A stretch of 64,000 bases of DNA from Cubamyces lactineus (lineage: Eukaryota; Basidiomycota; Agaricomycetes; Polyporales; Polyporaceae). Location: assembly GCA_022376465.1 (NCBI GenBank), contig JACDTU010000021.1:124001-188000 (forward strand), read 5' to 3'. Positions within the stretch are counted from its first letter, which is position 1. Every line of letters begins with the position of its first letter. A model generated the notes under the pieces. It had not been told where the DNA came from and ran no database searches. It was given only the letters and a program-made list of their open reading frames with translations. A program made the translations under genes and the position numbers. Positions 1-12,365 of the stretch are shown in pieces.

Positions 1-223
1 CGAAGCTTGGGTCTACATTTCCGGGTACGTTGGCGATGGGGTGAGCATGTTGCAACCGAATGCTAACCTCTAATATAGGTCATCGAACAAGATGCCTGCA
101 GCGGTCCGCGCTGCTATCCAGCAGGTCATAGTGAATGAGGGTGGTAAAACTGAGGAAGAGGCGAAAGAGTACATCGTGAAGATGGAGCGGGAGGGTAGAC
201 TCACTGAGGAATGCTGGAGTTAG
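1..223 (+). CDS. TAH18: NADPH-dependent diflavin oxidoreductase (Tah18/NDOR1-like), 3' end only
   Basis: This is the C-terminal end of a gene that begins before the window. Reading 2-24, then an intron at 25-78 (GTACGT...ATATAG), then 79-223 gives a tail with the motif ISGSSNKMPAAVR and a final ECWS before TAG at 221-223. The G-S-S-N-x-M-P-x-x-V-R signature is the NADPH-binding C-terminus of diflavin reductases of the Tah18/NDOR1 group. In that family the FMN/FAD/NADPH enzyme passes electrons to Dre2 for cytosolic Fe-S protein assembly. Only about 55 residues are visible, so the family call rests on this motif and the flavodoxin part cannot be seen. Another cytochrome P450 reductase-like diflavin enzyme is possible but fits the terminal motif less well. 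Confidence 0.8.
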
Positions 224-486
224 CATCACATTCCACCTCTCGCACTGAGTAGATGGGTACGCGCCAGCCCCGCGTTCTGATGTCCCAACATGCTCAGGTC
301 TGGACCACCAAGCCTCAGTTGATTGAACCACTCGTCAAGAGAGAAACCTGCCTGTGAGATCATCTTGGTGCGCAATGAGCACGGTACCGTGAGAGGATTT
401 ACGCTGTGGCGTTCCTGATCTCATGACGCCGGCGACGCGCAGTACGCAGTAGGCAGAGTTTGCAGATTGAACCTCTCCGGTCAGCT

Positions 487-2621
487 ATGTTCCTGTTGTA
501 TGGTTGGAAGGTCTTCGTGCTCTTTGCAGCCAATGTCTTCGCAAATGCGGCGAGCAGGGAGTATGGTAGCGATATTCCGCAACTAATCTTACAGCAACAC
601 ATAGCGACCACAGCCGCCGGGGTTTCCAAGACGCCGATTGTCTCTGAAGATTTCCTCGCATATGTGGAGGAACTCAGACAGAATGCGTCCATCCCGGGGA
701 CATCGTTGGGTATCGTGCGGCTCGCGGGCGATAATGAAGAACCTGCCACGCAATTCGCAGCCTTCGGGCGCAAGTTGGAAGAGAGCGACGGAGATGACCT
801 AACTTCGGACGTGGGTCGTTATTTCATCGTGTATGCATACGCTTGTACTGATCTCTAGGGACCCTTAGACACTCTTCTGTTTGGCGTCCTGCTCGAAGGC
901 ATTCTTGTCCACCTCTCTAGGATTGCTTATAGACGACTTCGAGCATGGGCGGAACGTGACACCCTTGCCTGCAGGGCTGTCCCGCTTTGACTGGGACACC
1001 AAGATCGCTGCCATCCTCCCAGAGGAGTGGCAGTTAGATGATACATGGGCTACGCTCGCTGCGACTGTACGAGACGTGCTTGGACATGTATCTGGACTAC
1101 CACGGTGCGCCAGTTACTTGACAATACTCGATCTACAGCTGACGGCGCATCCCAGGCATGATGGCGCTTATCGTCCGGGGGATACAACAGGAGACGTCGT
1201 ACGTCGCATGAGAGTCCTGCGGACTGCATATGAGTTACGAGAGAAATACTCCTATAACAACCAGGTAACAATGAATGAGCGATCTTGATGCGTAGCACTC
1301 ACGCTCTTCGCAACTTCGTCTCAGATGTATATGCTTGGGGCACATATCATTGAGAAGTACTCTGGCCTTCCGTACCAGAACTTCGTCGCGCAGCGCGTCT
1401 TCAGCCCTTTGAACATGACCACCTCCACGTTGTGGCCGTCGGAAGCGGCGTCCTCCGGGCTCTTGACGGATACTTGGACGAAAGATGGAAGGCGGATCCC
1501 GTTCTGGTTCACGGACGACATCAGCCAAGTCAATGCGGGCCCGGGTGGAGTGGTTTCTAGTGCAGAGGACATGGTGAGCTAGTCTCGACATTACACCGAT
1601 ATCATCATTGACGTCAGTTATCGCTTTGAGGTCAAATGGTTGGCCGTCTTACTGAATGGGGGAGTGCATCCGACCTCGGGAAAGACGATCATACCACGGA
1701 GTGTGTATGACACTGTGACAACTGCCCGTCAGATAGTCCACGGTCGCCCAACAGAACCTTATGGGAGCATCGTCGGTTATGGTATGGGCTGGAACCGCTG
1801 GACATACAAGGGCAAGGACGTATGTAACCGAGCCTGTCCTGTCAAGATCACTGCTGAAACTAAGTCGCCGCACCTGCACCACAGATGCTCATGCACACGG
1901 GCGGCATACCCGGGTTCTCTACTCTTGCCCTCTTTTCCCCGAGCAGCAACCTAGGCGTCGTAGTGTTGACCAATGCGGACGAGAAACATGATCACAACTT
2001 CGTCATAGCGAAGCGAGCATTCGACGAAGTCTTCAAAAGCGCTCGTTCCGATGCCAGTGCGGCCAGTTCGAAGTGAGTTTAGTAGGATCCCAAGTGTGCT
2101 CATGGACTAACATGTTATGTTCTAGCCCCGTTGACGCCGGTTCGAAGGGTGCCACGTACGCCTCGTCTGGCACACTCTCCCTGGACTTAGAGGCCTACAC
2201 GGGAACATACAGTGCTCCAGGTTACGGTGCTCTCACACTCTGTTCTGCACAGAGTACCTCGCACTACTGCGACGAAGTGCTCCAAGACTTTGCAGCCCTC
2301 AGACCCCTACCTATCTCAGAACCGTATCTCTACGGCGCATACAAAACGATGTGGTCGACCCATGTTCGTCTGAACCACAGTATTGGAGACGCCTTCCATG
2401 CCACCTTCCCTGCGCTGTTCCCTCATGGGTACGGCAAGAACACGAGCGCGTTTGGGACGTATGAGACAGGTTCAGATGCCTGGGTAGAGTTCGCTGTCGT
2501 AGATGGACAGGTAGAGGGGTGTTCACTTGTTGTGGATGAAGAGGCAGTAACGGCGAGACGAAGAAGACAGGGAGGGGCGCTCAGGGACATAGCTGATGCT
2601 TGGTTCGAGAAAAGATTGTAA
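487..2621 (+). CDS. Secreted beta-lactamase-related serine hydrolase (class C / LACTB-like)
   Basis: Seven exons join in frame: 487-810, 869-1104, 1156-1264, 1325-1573, 1631-1819, 1885-2072, 2126-2621, giving 596 residues. ATG 487 is chosen because it opens a hydrophobic signal peptide (MFLLYGWKVFVLF...). The fold's catalytic motifs are present in order: S-x-x-K as ASCSKAF (exon 2), Y-x-N as YSYNN at the end of exon 3, and H-T-G as MHTGGIPGF at the start of exon 6. The C-terminal 180 residues form a separate beta-rich domain (AYTGTYSAPGYGALTL) typical of fungal members. Such proteins are secreted esterases or amidases of mostly unknown substrate. The second intron is 51 nt with no stop, so retention would keep the frame. 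A decayed partial copy lies at 6560-7217. Confidence 0.86.
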
Positions 2622-2696
2622 GAAAACAATGTCCCCGAGTACATCATGTCGGTGACAACAAGTATCGTGCCGTGAAACAGAGTCAATTCACGACGA

Positions 2697-4484
2697 CTAT
2701 TTAGACGGCACAGGAACATCCACGAAATCGACCAGTCCTTTCACCTGCGTCTGCAGGGCCAAGAGTCGCATTATATGCTGCAGCTCCAATGCTACTTCGC
2801 CTTCCGTATCCCTCTCCCGACCATATGCCTCGACGTACAGTTCCTCCAAGCGGGTGCCACGTTCAGATCGCCATTCTAGACACCGTTCGACATCGGATAA
2901 GAGCTCAGGATGCCACCGAACCTTCTTCAGCTTCAATGAGCGTAATTGTGGAACAAACACATCGCGCGTGTTGTCTACGCACGAGGACCCGTTTTCCCGA
3001 CAGGTGGAGAGAGCGGGAGAAGGAGAACTTGCAAGCACGTTCAAGTACTGCTTGAAAGCTTCAGGAGTGTGATAGTCCACCTCAATTATTGTCAGGCGTT
3101 GCAGGAGACGGAACAAAGATTCAAGCCCGGCCGTGCTGAGTCCGTCTGCATCGAGATGCAACCGTGTCAACGGAGCGTCCGCGAAGAGGGTACAGAAGTC
3201 GACGAGGTGCTGGTCGATACCAAACCCCTCCGGCCAATTGAATTTCGGCTCCTTCGCCAGGAGCAAGATGAAATCATCGCCTCCCAAGGAGGATTCGACC
3301 ATGAAGCGGATGAATTGCAATGACGATGGACCTGGCAAAGACACGCGGACGCACGTTCCAGTGGTTAGGATGGGAAGAGAGGTCAGATCATGTGGGACGA
3401 GCTCCAGGAGTGACCGTGCGCCACTGCCGCCGCTGCCGCCACTGCCATAGCCCCGCCCAGCGAAATCGACGGCAATCCTGACAGCGGTCTGGGGTCGGAG
3501 CCGCAGGTGTTGTAACAACTGGTAACTCTCGCATGGTGTCTTCCACACGTGATCCCATTCCAGATGCAGTAATCGGAGCTTGGGCAGTTCTACGATGGGT
3601 CCTGCGAAGGGCCCCTCGGAGGTCAGATACGGAAAGGCAATGCAAACTGCGCGGGCAAGAACTAGCTCCTCCAGTAATTGGCATCCTGCGAGAATTTCAA
3701 GGAAGGCAGAAAGCGAGATCTCCTCCTCGTGGTCAACAGGGAGGTCCCGGAGATGCAAAACCCGCAATTGCGTGAAGATCGTTGAGTCCCATGAGATGTA
3801 GTGTGTATCGAACATGACTATCTGAAGGGATGGCAGCAGGTTCGGGTCGAGAGGCAGGCCTTCGGGCCACAGTATCTCACCGTGGTCCACGAGGAGCTCT
3901 TGAAGTGCCGGGAGATCCATCTGCGCCACCTGGTCTGTGAGTGCTCGACATTCGTCTTCATTTTCAATGTCCTCGGATGGCCAGTGAACCGAGAGTTTGC
4001 GTAAACGGTGGGAGTGTGCAACGAGGAGCGGCAGTGCCTGTCGGGCACCAGAGAGCCGGTGGAGGCTCACGTCCATCATCTTGTTCCGTGAACGGTCTAA
4101 GCAGATGACCAGTGGCTCAACAGACTCGTACACGTCGATCCTGCACCAGATATCGGGGGTTTTCAGCGCTACGGAGTGCCAGTGGCTGCAGACTTGGAGG
4201 ATGGTCTTCAACTGCCACGGGTATGAGACGTAGGTAGGGAGGAAATGAGGGTCGCAGTGACGGATATCGGTTCGGTTCGGGTCCGACGAGTACGGCTCTT
4301 CAGCTACCCATGAGAGAATCATCGCAAGGATCTCAACAGGAAGGCGATCGAACGGTCTTATCGTGGAGGTGGCGTGTTCATTTGCCTTCGTGCGAACTGT
4401 CTCGTTGGGCTTTCTGATATGGGCAGAATGGCCCGTCATGTTACTAGACCTGGTAAAACAGTCCGGGGTCATTCTTCTGAACAT
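2697..4484 (-). CDS. F-box domain protein
   Basis: One uninterrupted reading frame of 595 codons runs from ATG at 4484-4482 to TAG at 2699-2697. An F-box lies at roughly residues 43-95: FDRLPVEILAMILSWVAEEP, then LQVCSHWHSVALKTPDIWCRI, matching the L-P-x-E-I-L...V-C-x-x-W pattern. The rest is leucine-rich without clean repeats. Agaricomycete genomes carry large families of such F-box proteins; the box binds Skp1 in SCF ubiquitin ligases, and the C-terminal region is presumed to choose substrates. It is convergent with the beta-lactamase-fold gene, with only about 75 bp between the two stops. The substrate is unknown. Confidence 0.8.
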   Translation of the reverse strand: MFRRMTPDCFTRSSNMTGHSAHIRKPNETVRTKANEHATSTIRPFDRLPVEILAMILSWVAEEPYSSDPNRTDIRHCDPHFLPTYVSYPWQLKTILQVCSHWHSVALKTPDIWCRIDVYESVEPLVICLDRSRNKMMDVSLHRLSGARQALPLLVAHSHRLRKLSVHWPSEDIENEDECRALTDQVAQMDLPALQELLVDHGEILWPEGLPLDPNLLPSLQIVMFDTHYISWDSTIFTQLRVLHLRDLPVDHEEEISLSAFLEILAGCQLLEELVLARAVCIAFPYLTSEGPFAGPIVELPKLRLLHLEWDHVWKTPCESYQLLQHLRLRPQTAVRIAVDFAGRGYGSGGSGGSGARSLLELVPHDLTSLPILTTGTCVRVSLPGPSSLQFIRFMVESSLGGDDFILLLAKEPKFNWPEGFGIDQHLVDFCTLFADAPLTRLHLDADGLSTAGLESLFRLLQRLTIIEVDYHTPEAFKQYLNVLASSPSPALSTCRENGSSCVDNTRDVFVPQLRSLKLKKVRWHPELLSDVERCLEWRSERGTRLEELYVEAYGRERDTEGEVALELQHIMRLLALQTQVKGLVDFVDVPVPSK

Positions 4485-5040
4485 TACCCGCCGATATCGC
4501 GTGTATATGGAGAGAACTTACCAGCACTGGTACGGAGTGGCTCACAAGTCGACAGTGGTTCGAGCGTTGGAGAGCATGCAACACCGCAACTTGAGGGTGG
4601 ATGTTGGCTGCGGACTCTGGGCGGTTTTTGCTACATACATATTGGAGAAAAGGCATTGGCTAGGCAGGAGTGACAATGTTGTTCGTCCGATTTTCATCGA
4701 TAGAACTTGAAAGACAACCGTGTACGGTGATGCTCAAGTAGTGCTGCCGCGAGACAAGGCAACCTTGAAGGCATGCCTTGCCTCGCCTTGACGGCATCAC
4801 CAGTCCAATCTCCGCTTGATTCCTCTGTTTATATACGTCAACCAAAGATTGTTTAAGATTCTTTCTCCGCTGATCTACCTCGTTAGGCGCTTGAAACTGC
4901 ATAAACGCTCATATTTACCCAACAGCCAATCTAAACGCGACGCACCTAGATGTTCACTACAACGTATGCCCTTCTCCAGTTCGCTGCCAATAGTGCTGCT
5001 GATACTACATATATCCGCAATATTTTCCCAGGTGTTCGTC
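4485..5040. other. Intergenic: divergent promoter region
   Basis: This lies between the starts of the F-box gene (reverse) and the kinase-like gene (forward). I see no RNA gene, repeat or convincing reading frame. An in-frame ATG at about 4969 could extend the kinase-like protein with a hydrophobic N-terminus. Confidence 0.4.
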
Positions 5041-6495
5041 ATGTCGGCTAGGACTGCAACTGCCCTTTGGCTCGCTGGCGCTACCGTAACTAGCATAGTT
5101 GCGGTCATAGCCTCCTTATCCGTACTTGCCAAGTTACCACTGACTGGAACGTCTCGAGGCCATTTCTCGAATGCCGATCTCCTTCGAGCAAGAGTACGTC
5201 AATTACATTCATCTAATACACATCTTGACCCACCGGAACAACTTAGTTGCCTACTTCTCTGGAAAAGTGGCGTTCTCCCGAAGGGTACGAGGAGGGCGAG
5301 AATGCTATCTGGCACATCATACAAGATTTCCTACGTACCCGTGGCTATACTCTATGGCGTCACCTTGGCCTTACGGCTTACGCACCACCGCATGGCCTTG
5401 AACCCACATGCAACGGCTTTGCCTATGCGCCCATACATCTAGGATCGGGAGCGGAAGGGCGTGTTCAGAATCTGTCCAGGATTGATTGTATGGTACATAT
5501 AGCCACCCACGTCTCGAGATTCTTCCTAATATCTCTCTCTAGAATGGGTTGATGCGTGCTGCCCGTGCGGTGGACGGCCGCGATGTTGTGATACGCGTCA
5601 TCCGTGTAGGAAGTGACGGAGAGAGTCATCTTGAGGTGCTGAAGTACATCTCAAGAGGTCTGTGTAGCCAAGTGACTCCGAACCACGCAATCCCTCTTTT
5701 CGAGCTCTTTGAACTGGGAGACATCACATTTGGTATTTTCCCTAGGGTCGGATGCGGTATGCTCGATGCATACGACTCTTGGCCACAGAACTCTGTGGGG
5801 GACATCGTCGACATGATCATGCAATGCCTAGAGGTGCGCTGTCTGACCATTTAGTTATCCATATGCTCAACACTTTGTATCAGACTCTTGGCTATCTTCA
5901 TAGCATTGGCGTCGCGCATCGGGTACGTATATCTACACTCGTCATGCCCCAGCATTGCTCTAACACCGCTCACTAGGATGCCTTCAAGGATAACTTCCTC
6001 GTGCAGTGGCATCCGGAATCCTTATCGCCACGCCAAATCACCGTGTCACGCCCTCGAGTATACTTGAATGACTTCGAGACAGCCGTACGTTTTGACTTAG
6101 AGATCCCTCCTTCTCAACGTACCTGTGTTGGCCCACCACTATGTGCTTCTTTCCCCCGCCTCGACGAGTATACCCGACCGATGCCAGACGAAGTTGTGTC
6201 GGGACAACCCTATGACCCATTCAAGCTCGACGTATGGCAGTTCGGAACAAGCTTGAGCGATATGAAGGTACGCTACATCCGTGATCGTTGTCCCCTTTGT
6301 TGATGTTACTGCTAGACTACGATTCCCGACATCGACGCCATCCTGAGTGCGATGATAGAGCACGATCCGCTTTGCAGAATTGGCGCGTTAGAGGCGATGA
6401 AGAGGATGTCGCAGGTGGTCCAATCTATGGTCCCGGAGACCCTGAAGATTGCTCCTTTTGTCACCTCCCAACTTGATGTTCAAGAGCAATGTTAA
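5041..6495 (+). CDS. Protein kinase-like protein of the Agaricomycete family with a DFE motif
   Basis: Six exons join cleanly: 5041-5193, 5247-5492, 5543-5833, 5884-5922, 5977-6267, 6316-6495, for 399 residues. The start is uncertain: ATG 5041 is used, and an in-frame ATG lies about 72 bp upstream. The catalytic loop reads GVAHRDAFKDN (H-R-D and the N are kept) and spans the exon 4/5 junction. The usual DFG is DFE in VYLNDFETAV. Further on comes PFKLDVWQFG, matching the kinase D-x-W-x-x-G segment. I recognise this as a kinase family common in polypores whose substrates are unknown. DFE in place of DFG makes activity doubtful, although the aspartate is present. A conserved block just before the loop (AYDSWPQNSVGDIVDM) supports the family call. 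Confidence 0.72.
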
Positions 6496-6559
6496 TACAG
6501 GCCTTCTCGAGAGACAGATCCAGATCAGCTGAGGCGTCAACGGCCTCGCGACCATCGGT

Positions 6560-7217
6560 TTATGATATATGCACTCGCGCTGGGCGGCATCCCTGGCTTC
6601 TCTACTATCGCGGTCTTCTCCCCAAGCAGGGATTTAAGCATTGTGGTCTTGATCAACGCAGACGAGAAGGCAGAACATATTCTTGCAATCGTGAAACGGG
6701 CGTTTGATGACGTCTTGAACCTGCCACACTCTGGTGTGGGTATACCGGCCGAAACGTTGGTCAATATACAACAATTGTACATGAGAGGGCTCACGATCTT
6801 TAATAGCCGGCTTCGCATTGAAAAGCCCATTCCTCTTCATACACCCCTACGCTCGATTTGGAGGCTTACACAGGGACGTACTCTTCCCCTGGTTATGGCT
6901 CTTTCTCGCTCTGTTCTGTACGGAGCACCTCTGCTTGCTGCACCGCGGTGCTCGAGGACGTTGCCTAACTCGGAGCCCTGCTCACTTCGGGATCCCATCT
7001 TTACGCCGCACACAAGACAGCCACTGCCATGTCCCATGCCACCTTCCCAGCACTATTCCCCCATGGGTACGGCATGAACACGAGCGCCTTCGAGACATAC
7101 GAGACGGTTTGGGACGGCTAGGTGGAGTTTTTGATCGTAGACGGACAAGTGGATGAGCTCTCTCTTCAGGTTGATTTGTGGTTGACGAGGACGCGAGCTT
7201 GGTTCGCGAAGATTTGA
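6560..7217 (+). pseudogene. Decayed 3' fragment of a second beta-lactamase-related gene
   Basis: The first part encodes GGIPGFSTIAVFSPSRDL and INADEKAEHILAIVKRAFDD, matching exon 6 of the gene at 487-2621. It is followed by blocks matching its last exon: LDLEAYTGTYSSPGYG, then HATFPALFPHGYG, then VEFLIVDGQVDE. The copy is broken by TAA at 6966-6968 and TAG at 7119-7121, lacks the S-x-x-K and Y-x-N regions, and has no promoter of its own. It lies about 4.6 kb from the intact gene on the same strand, with the F-box and kinase-like genes between, so it is probably the remnant of an old tandem duplication. Confidence 0.85.
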
Positions 7218-7447
7218 CTAAGGAGAGGGCCAGGTATGCGTAGATTACATAGTTGACTGTAGAGCACTAGGTGAGTTAGTGTGAGGGGACCCGAGGATGC
7301 TCGTGAACTGCCGATGTGAAGTCGCCGCGACTCCTCGCGTGAGCGCGCTTACATAAGTAATATTAAGGCGCTAACGCGCTATGAGCCACAATCGCGACCG
7401 CGACGCGAAGTACACCGACAATCGCGTTCTCCCTCCTGCTACCATCC

Positions 7448-10400
7448 ATGTCTGATCCTCCAAATCCTCCGAAAGCTCAACGGAAATCTCGTTTACTTGC
7501 TGCCCTTGACAATCCCAGCTTTCTCTCGCCGACCCCGAACCCGGCCAGCCTACCGCCCGTGTCCTTGAGTGTGCCCCAGGTACCACCAACGCCAGGAAAA
7601 CGGCGCCTGGAGACACATGTTCCAGATTCAGACTCTCTTGGAGTGCTAGAAAACTTGCCTCTTACTCAAGCGTTACGACGAGTGCTGGAGCATGAAGATG
7701 ACTATAGGGAGGCGAGCGGATCTTCGCCCCGCGCTCTTGGGGTTACTCGCGAGTTCGGCCTGCGCTACGACCAAGAGACCGCAGTCAGGAGTATTGACAA
7801 AGGCGGGAGTGATCAGCAAGCCAGGTGCGTTTGGTCTTGCACTCCAATGCCACCATCATCGTGACAATTCTACGGGACTTCCTATGCGCAGGATGCAAGA
7901 CTTTGTGGAACAAAGTATCGAAGACGCTGCCCACCGCATCACAGTAAAAGATGCAATGACAAAGTTGGGGCTGAAAGAGTAGGCCTTCCTGTTCTGTGTA
8001 GCGTATTGCGACACGAAGCCGGCGGCTTACGCATGCTCTTTCATCCAGCATGAAGGATCTGATACCCGGCATGGAAGTTCGTTTACTACCACACCAGCTC
8101 ATTGGCGTGAGCTGGATGGTAGAGCAAGAGCGTGTCAGCCCGCACAAAGGTGGGATACTCGCAGACGATATGGGCTTGGGAAAGACCGTCCAGATGATCG
8201 CTACGATGGCCGTCAACCAGCCCACAAACGAGGACAAATACCGCACCACGCTCATCGTAGTGCCTGCCGCGCTCATGCAGCAGTGGAAAGAAGAGGTGGA
8301 ACAGAAGACGAACAACATGTTCAAAGTACACATCCAGCACGGTCGCGAGAAGATCAAGGGCCCTGAGTCGCTAACCGAGTACGATGTGCGTTATCAACTC
8401 CGTCGCTTCTCCGCTTCGCTGCTGCGCAACGTTAAAAAGCTTATCAATCCTGACCGACGCAGGTCGTGATCACGACATATCAAACGCTTAACCTGGACTT
8501 CTCTGCCCCGGATGACCTCGACAGCGGCGAGGAGATGAACTGGCTCCGCATGCACGGGTGCGTTTAGAGTATATGTGGCGACCTCGCAGGTCCTGACGTA
8601 CTACGAAGCGGTGTCTTGTCTCGCACGCGCTTCTATCGCGTTGTTCTCGACGAAGCCCAGTTTATTCGGAACCGCGGAACTCGCGCGAGTAAGGCAGTTG
8701 CGATGCTCAGGGCGAAGTACCGCTGGTGCCTCACCGGGACGCCCATTACCAACACGCTGTACGACTTTCCCAATATTCTAGTGGTACACGAGTTGACCGC
8801 AGCCATCATTGTAGAGCGGATATCTATGGCTACCTGCGCTTCGGCCGCTTCCGCCCATGGAAGTAGGTGCATCTGTATATCCGCCGCCGTGCAATGCTCA
8901 CATGCTCTCCAGTGACTGGGATGACTTCAACGAGTTCATCGCGAAGGTGCAACTGACGGATGCTCCGCTGGCCGGTAGGTGTGCGGGTTCTATGCGAAGC
9001 TGCATCACTAACTCGGCCTCAGGATTGCGTGCTCAAGAGGTCTTGAAACCCATCATCTTCAGGCGAACAAAGAACGCTACTATCGTGAGTCAAATGCCTG
9101 TCGATGGGTGTATACGATGATCTCATGCTCAGGAAACCTTTACAGGAGGGACAACCAATTCTCAAGCTCCCCGAGAAGCACGTCGAGCTCGTTTTCGTTG
9201 AATTCTCTCCGGATGAGCGTGAGGTAAGTAGATGTGATGGAGCCTCTAACATATCGCTCCTGACAAAGAAGTCAGATCTATGACCACATGGAGAAGCGGG
9301 CACAAATCCAAATAAATCGATTCATACGGAACAATAGTTTGTTGAAAAAGTACGTAAACCTCTGCCCTATGTATGCAATCATACTCAGACCGACTGCCTC
9401 TCTGCTAGCCATCAACAAGTCTTCGTACGTGCGCTTGTAGCCCTGGGAGTCTCTGTGAAGCTAACTGTATAACGCTCAACAGGTTTGGATTCTCCGTCTG
9501 CGTCAGCTTTGTGATCACCCACATCTGGTCCTGGTATGTGTTGGCTACATCACTGTCCGCAATATCGCTCAAGCCGTCGTGCAGGAGCAAGGCGAAGGTT
9601 TCGCCGACCCGAGCATGATCATGGCATCCGCCGACGAGAAGGAGCTCTCCCGTGCGACTAAGAAGATGGGTATGCGATGGGTCATGAACGTAAGCGGTAT
9701 ACTCTCGTAGTCGTGGAAACTAGCTGACGTAGACGTCCATCGTGGTGATTTCCCACCACAGATCAAGCAGAGGTTGGTGTACTTCCGTGAGGGATTGACG
9801 CGGGCGGCGTTGTTGAGCGTTCCGGTACAGGTTCCTGAAACGCGCACGCGCCGAGCAGCTCGATTTCGCAGGCGACGTCGATGAGGACGAGAATACGTGC
9901 CCTATGTGTGGCGATTGTGAGTATCCTATCAGCATCGATGATCATCGGGATGCTCATGCGTGAATAGTCCTTTTGCCGAACAACAGTCGCATCCTCGCCT
10001 GCGGACACGAGATGTGCCAAGGTACGTAACTCGTGTGGTCCGGAAATTGATTGCTCATGATCGCGGGTAGACTGTCTTGACGTCCTCGCCACGTCACGTA
10101 TCGAAGCGAGGGAAGAATTGTGAGTGATCATCTGGCATTCAACGAGGGGTCTGAAGTTCATATCTATATCAGTGGCAACAACGACGAGCAGACGAACCTT
10201 CGCATTGAGAAGGAGTGGGAAAATGCCGCATCAAAGGGACTGCGTCCTTGTACGTGTTCGCGCGCACGCCTTTCACCTTTACTGACCCATTAGACTTGGA
10301 CAGGCCCAACGTGCAAGAAGATGCAGGAGCTCACCCCGAACTCAGTTTTCCTGGCCTCTGCATTCCAGCCCAGCCCGGAGGAGCTCTCCGCCGCGAACCG

Positions 10401-11695
10401 TGCAGCGAAGAGCCGTGGACCTCCCCCGCTGAAGAAGCGCAAAGTAGAGGAGGTCATCACGTTGAGTGACGCGTCGAGCTCAGACTCGGATGACGACCTT
10501 CCCGATCTATCGCGACTGCTCAAGAGTTCGCCGAAGAACAAGAGCGGATCTAGTTCCAAGAAGGTCGTACAGACCAAGGCCAAGGGCAAGAACGCCAGCT
10601 CGAGTGACACGGAGGACGATAGCGATACGGACTCGCCGTTCGGCAAGGGCAGCGCGAAGGCGAAGGGCAACGCGAGCGCTAATGGCAAGGGCAAGGAGAA
10701 AGAGAACAATGGGGCCCCTGGTCAGCCTAATGAGGCAATGCTGAAGATGTGGAGGCAAGGTGGGACGAACGTCGAATCCAGCGCGAAGATGCTCCAGATG
10801 GTCGCATACCTGAAGGAATGGGAGTCGACTGGGGACAAGACGATCGTCTTCTCGCAATGTACGTATCCCCTCTACAGCGTTCAGTGTGGTTCGGCCTCGT
10901 CTAATTGGCGCTCGATCAACCGCAGGGACGTCGATGCTCGACTTGTGCGAGGAGATCTTTGCGCGCCACGGAATCCGGGGTCTGCGCTATGACGGCAAGA
11001 TGAGCCGGGAGGCGCGCGAGTACACCTTGTCACAGTTCAGGCACCCGAGTGGGCCGAAGGTCATCCTTGTCAGGTACGCAAACTTGTCCGGCCTGTCAAG
11101 CCTCGCTTCATGCTTCTCCTGCAGTATCAAGTGCGGTGGTGTCGGTCTGAACTTGGTCTCGGCCAATCGCGTCATCAAGTAGGTCTCGTACAGAGCTTGG
11201 CTGTGGGCGTGTCACTGAAGGCTACCTAGCTTGGACTTGGCGTGGAACTTCGCCACTGAGTCTCAGGCCTACGACCGTGTGCACCGTCTTGGTCAAGAGA
11301 AGGAAGTCTACGTCAAGCGCCTTGTCATTCGCAACTCGATCGAGGAACGGTAAGTGCCACAATTGTGATCTGATGGTGTCCTGCTCACACGCCTCCAAAG
11401 TATGCTGAAGTTGCAAGAGACAAAGACTCGTGAGTCACGCTCGCTGTCATCTGCGGGTTCCACTTCCTCATGGACAACCCACTACAGATCTTGCGGACGC
11501 CGCTCTGGGCGAAGGCACAGGCACCAAGCTCCATAAGTTGAGCGTGAAGCAGATCAAGGATGTAAGTGGTATCCACTTTCCCTAACGCGCTGAGTTGCAG
11601 ACGTATTGATTGACATCATCCAGCTATTTGGATTGAGCCGACTCAACCAGAGGGCCGACGACCCCAACCAGACTCGTTTGGACCAGCCTGCTTAG
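7448..11695 (+). CDS. SNF2-family ATPase with RING finger, Uls1/Ris1-like
   Basis: A many-exon gene runs from ATG 7448 to TAG 11693-11695, roughly 1,100 residues once introns of about 50-60 bp are removed. After a disordered Pro/Ser N-terminus comes the SNF2 ATPase core: LLPHQLIGVSWMVEQE, Walker A in DDMGLGKT (near 8170), Walker B VVLDEAQFIRN (8641-8675), WCLTGTPITN, and LRLRQLCDHPHLVL (about 9495-9535). A C3HC4 RING follows between the lobes: CPMCGD (9900), ACGHEMC (about 10000) and CPTC (about 10305). A Ser/Asp/Lys-rich linker precedes the second lobe (TIVFSQ, GLRYDGKMS, GGVGLNLVSANRVI, AYDRVHRLGQ). The RING within a DEAQ-type SNF2 is typical of Uls1/Rad5/Rad16. In yeast Uls1 acts on SUMOylated substrates and genome stability; that role here is inference. 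Confidence 0.85.
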
Positions 11696-12365
11696 CGAAT
11701 CATTCTAATCCTCCGCGTACAGTACAGTATCTGCTTCACTGCTACTCTGTGCTTGCCTCGACTCTGTTGAGGATTCACCCCTTCGTGTATTTATCTTTCT
11801 TTATTGTTTTACAGCCTACTTTCCGGTCTCTAGACCTCGTCTTACTGCTGCCGATGCTTGCTTCGCTATGGTACATATCCATCGCCGTTGAGCAACTTAT
11901 TGCAAGGCTACCGTCGTCCTACTCTACTCACTCGTACTATCTTCGACCCGCGCTTACGCTAGTGTACATATAGATCGTATTGTGCATGCTAGTACTTTCA
12001 GTTAGTTGTTGTATGTACTCGGCCAGCTTGGGGCAGTATTTCTGTACATGTAGACCGATAAATTTGTACACGATCCTGATACCCAGGCCTACTGAACATA
12101 CGTGGCTGTGCTATTACAATTGGCGCCTAAGTAAAATGAACTCAAACGCCCAATAGGTACCGTGAACGTTGGCGGACTTCAAATTCGTTGTGCGACCTTG
12201 CGACGACTGCCACTATGTTCAATCCTGGTGCTGTAAATAGGTGAGAAAGATAGTCGAAAAGGTCGTGCAATCACTTAACTACAGCGGGGCACAAGGACAC
12301 ACGTGGCCGAGGGGGACAGCCGTCGGCTTATTTCTGAAGGATTTGGCAACGTCTCCGCAGGGGGT
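11696..12365. other. Intergenic, no gene seen
   Basis: This holds the 3' UTR of the SNF2 gene and the promoter of the BTB gene. The T-rich stretch at 11760-11990 is open in places but shows no family signature and no conserved start context. Confidence 0.4.
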
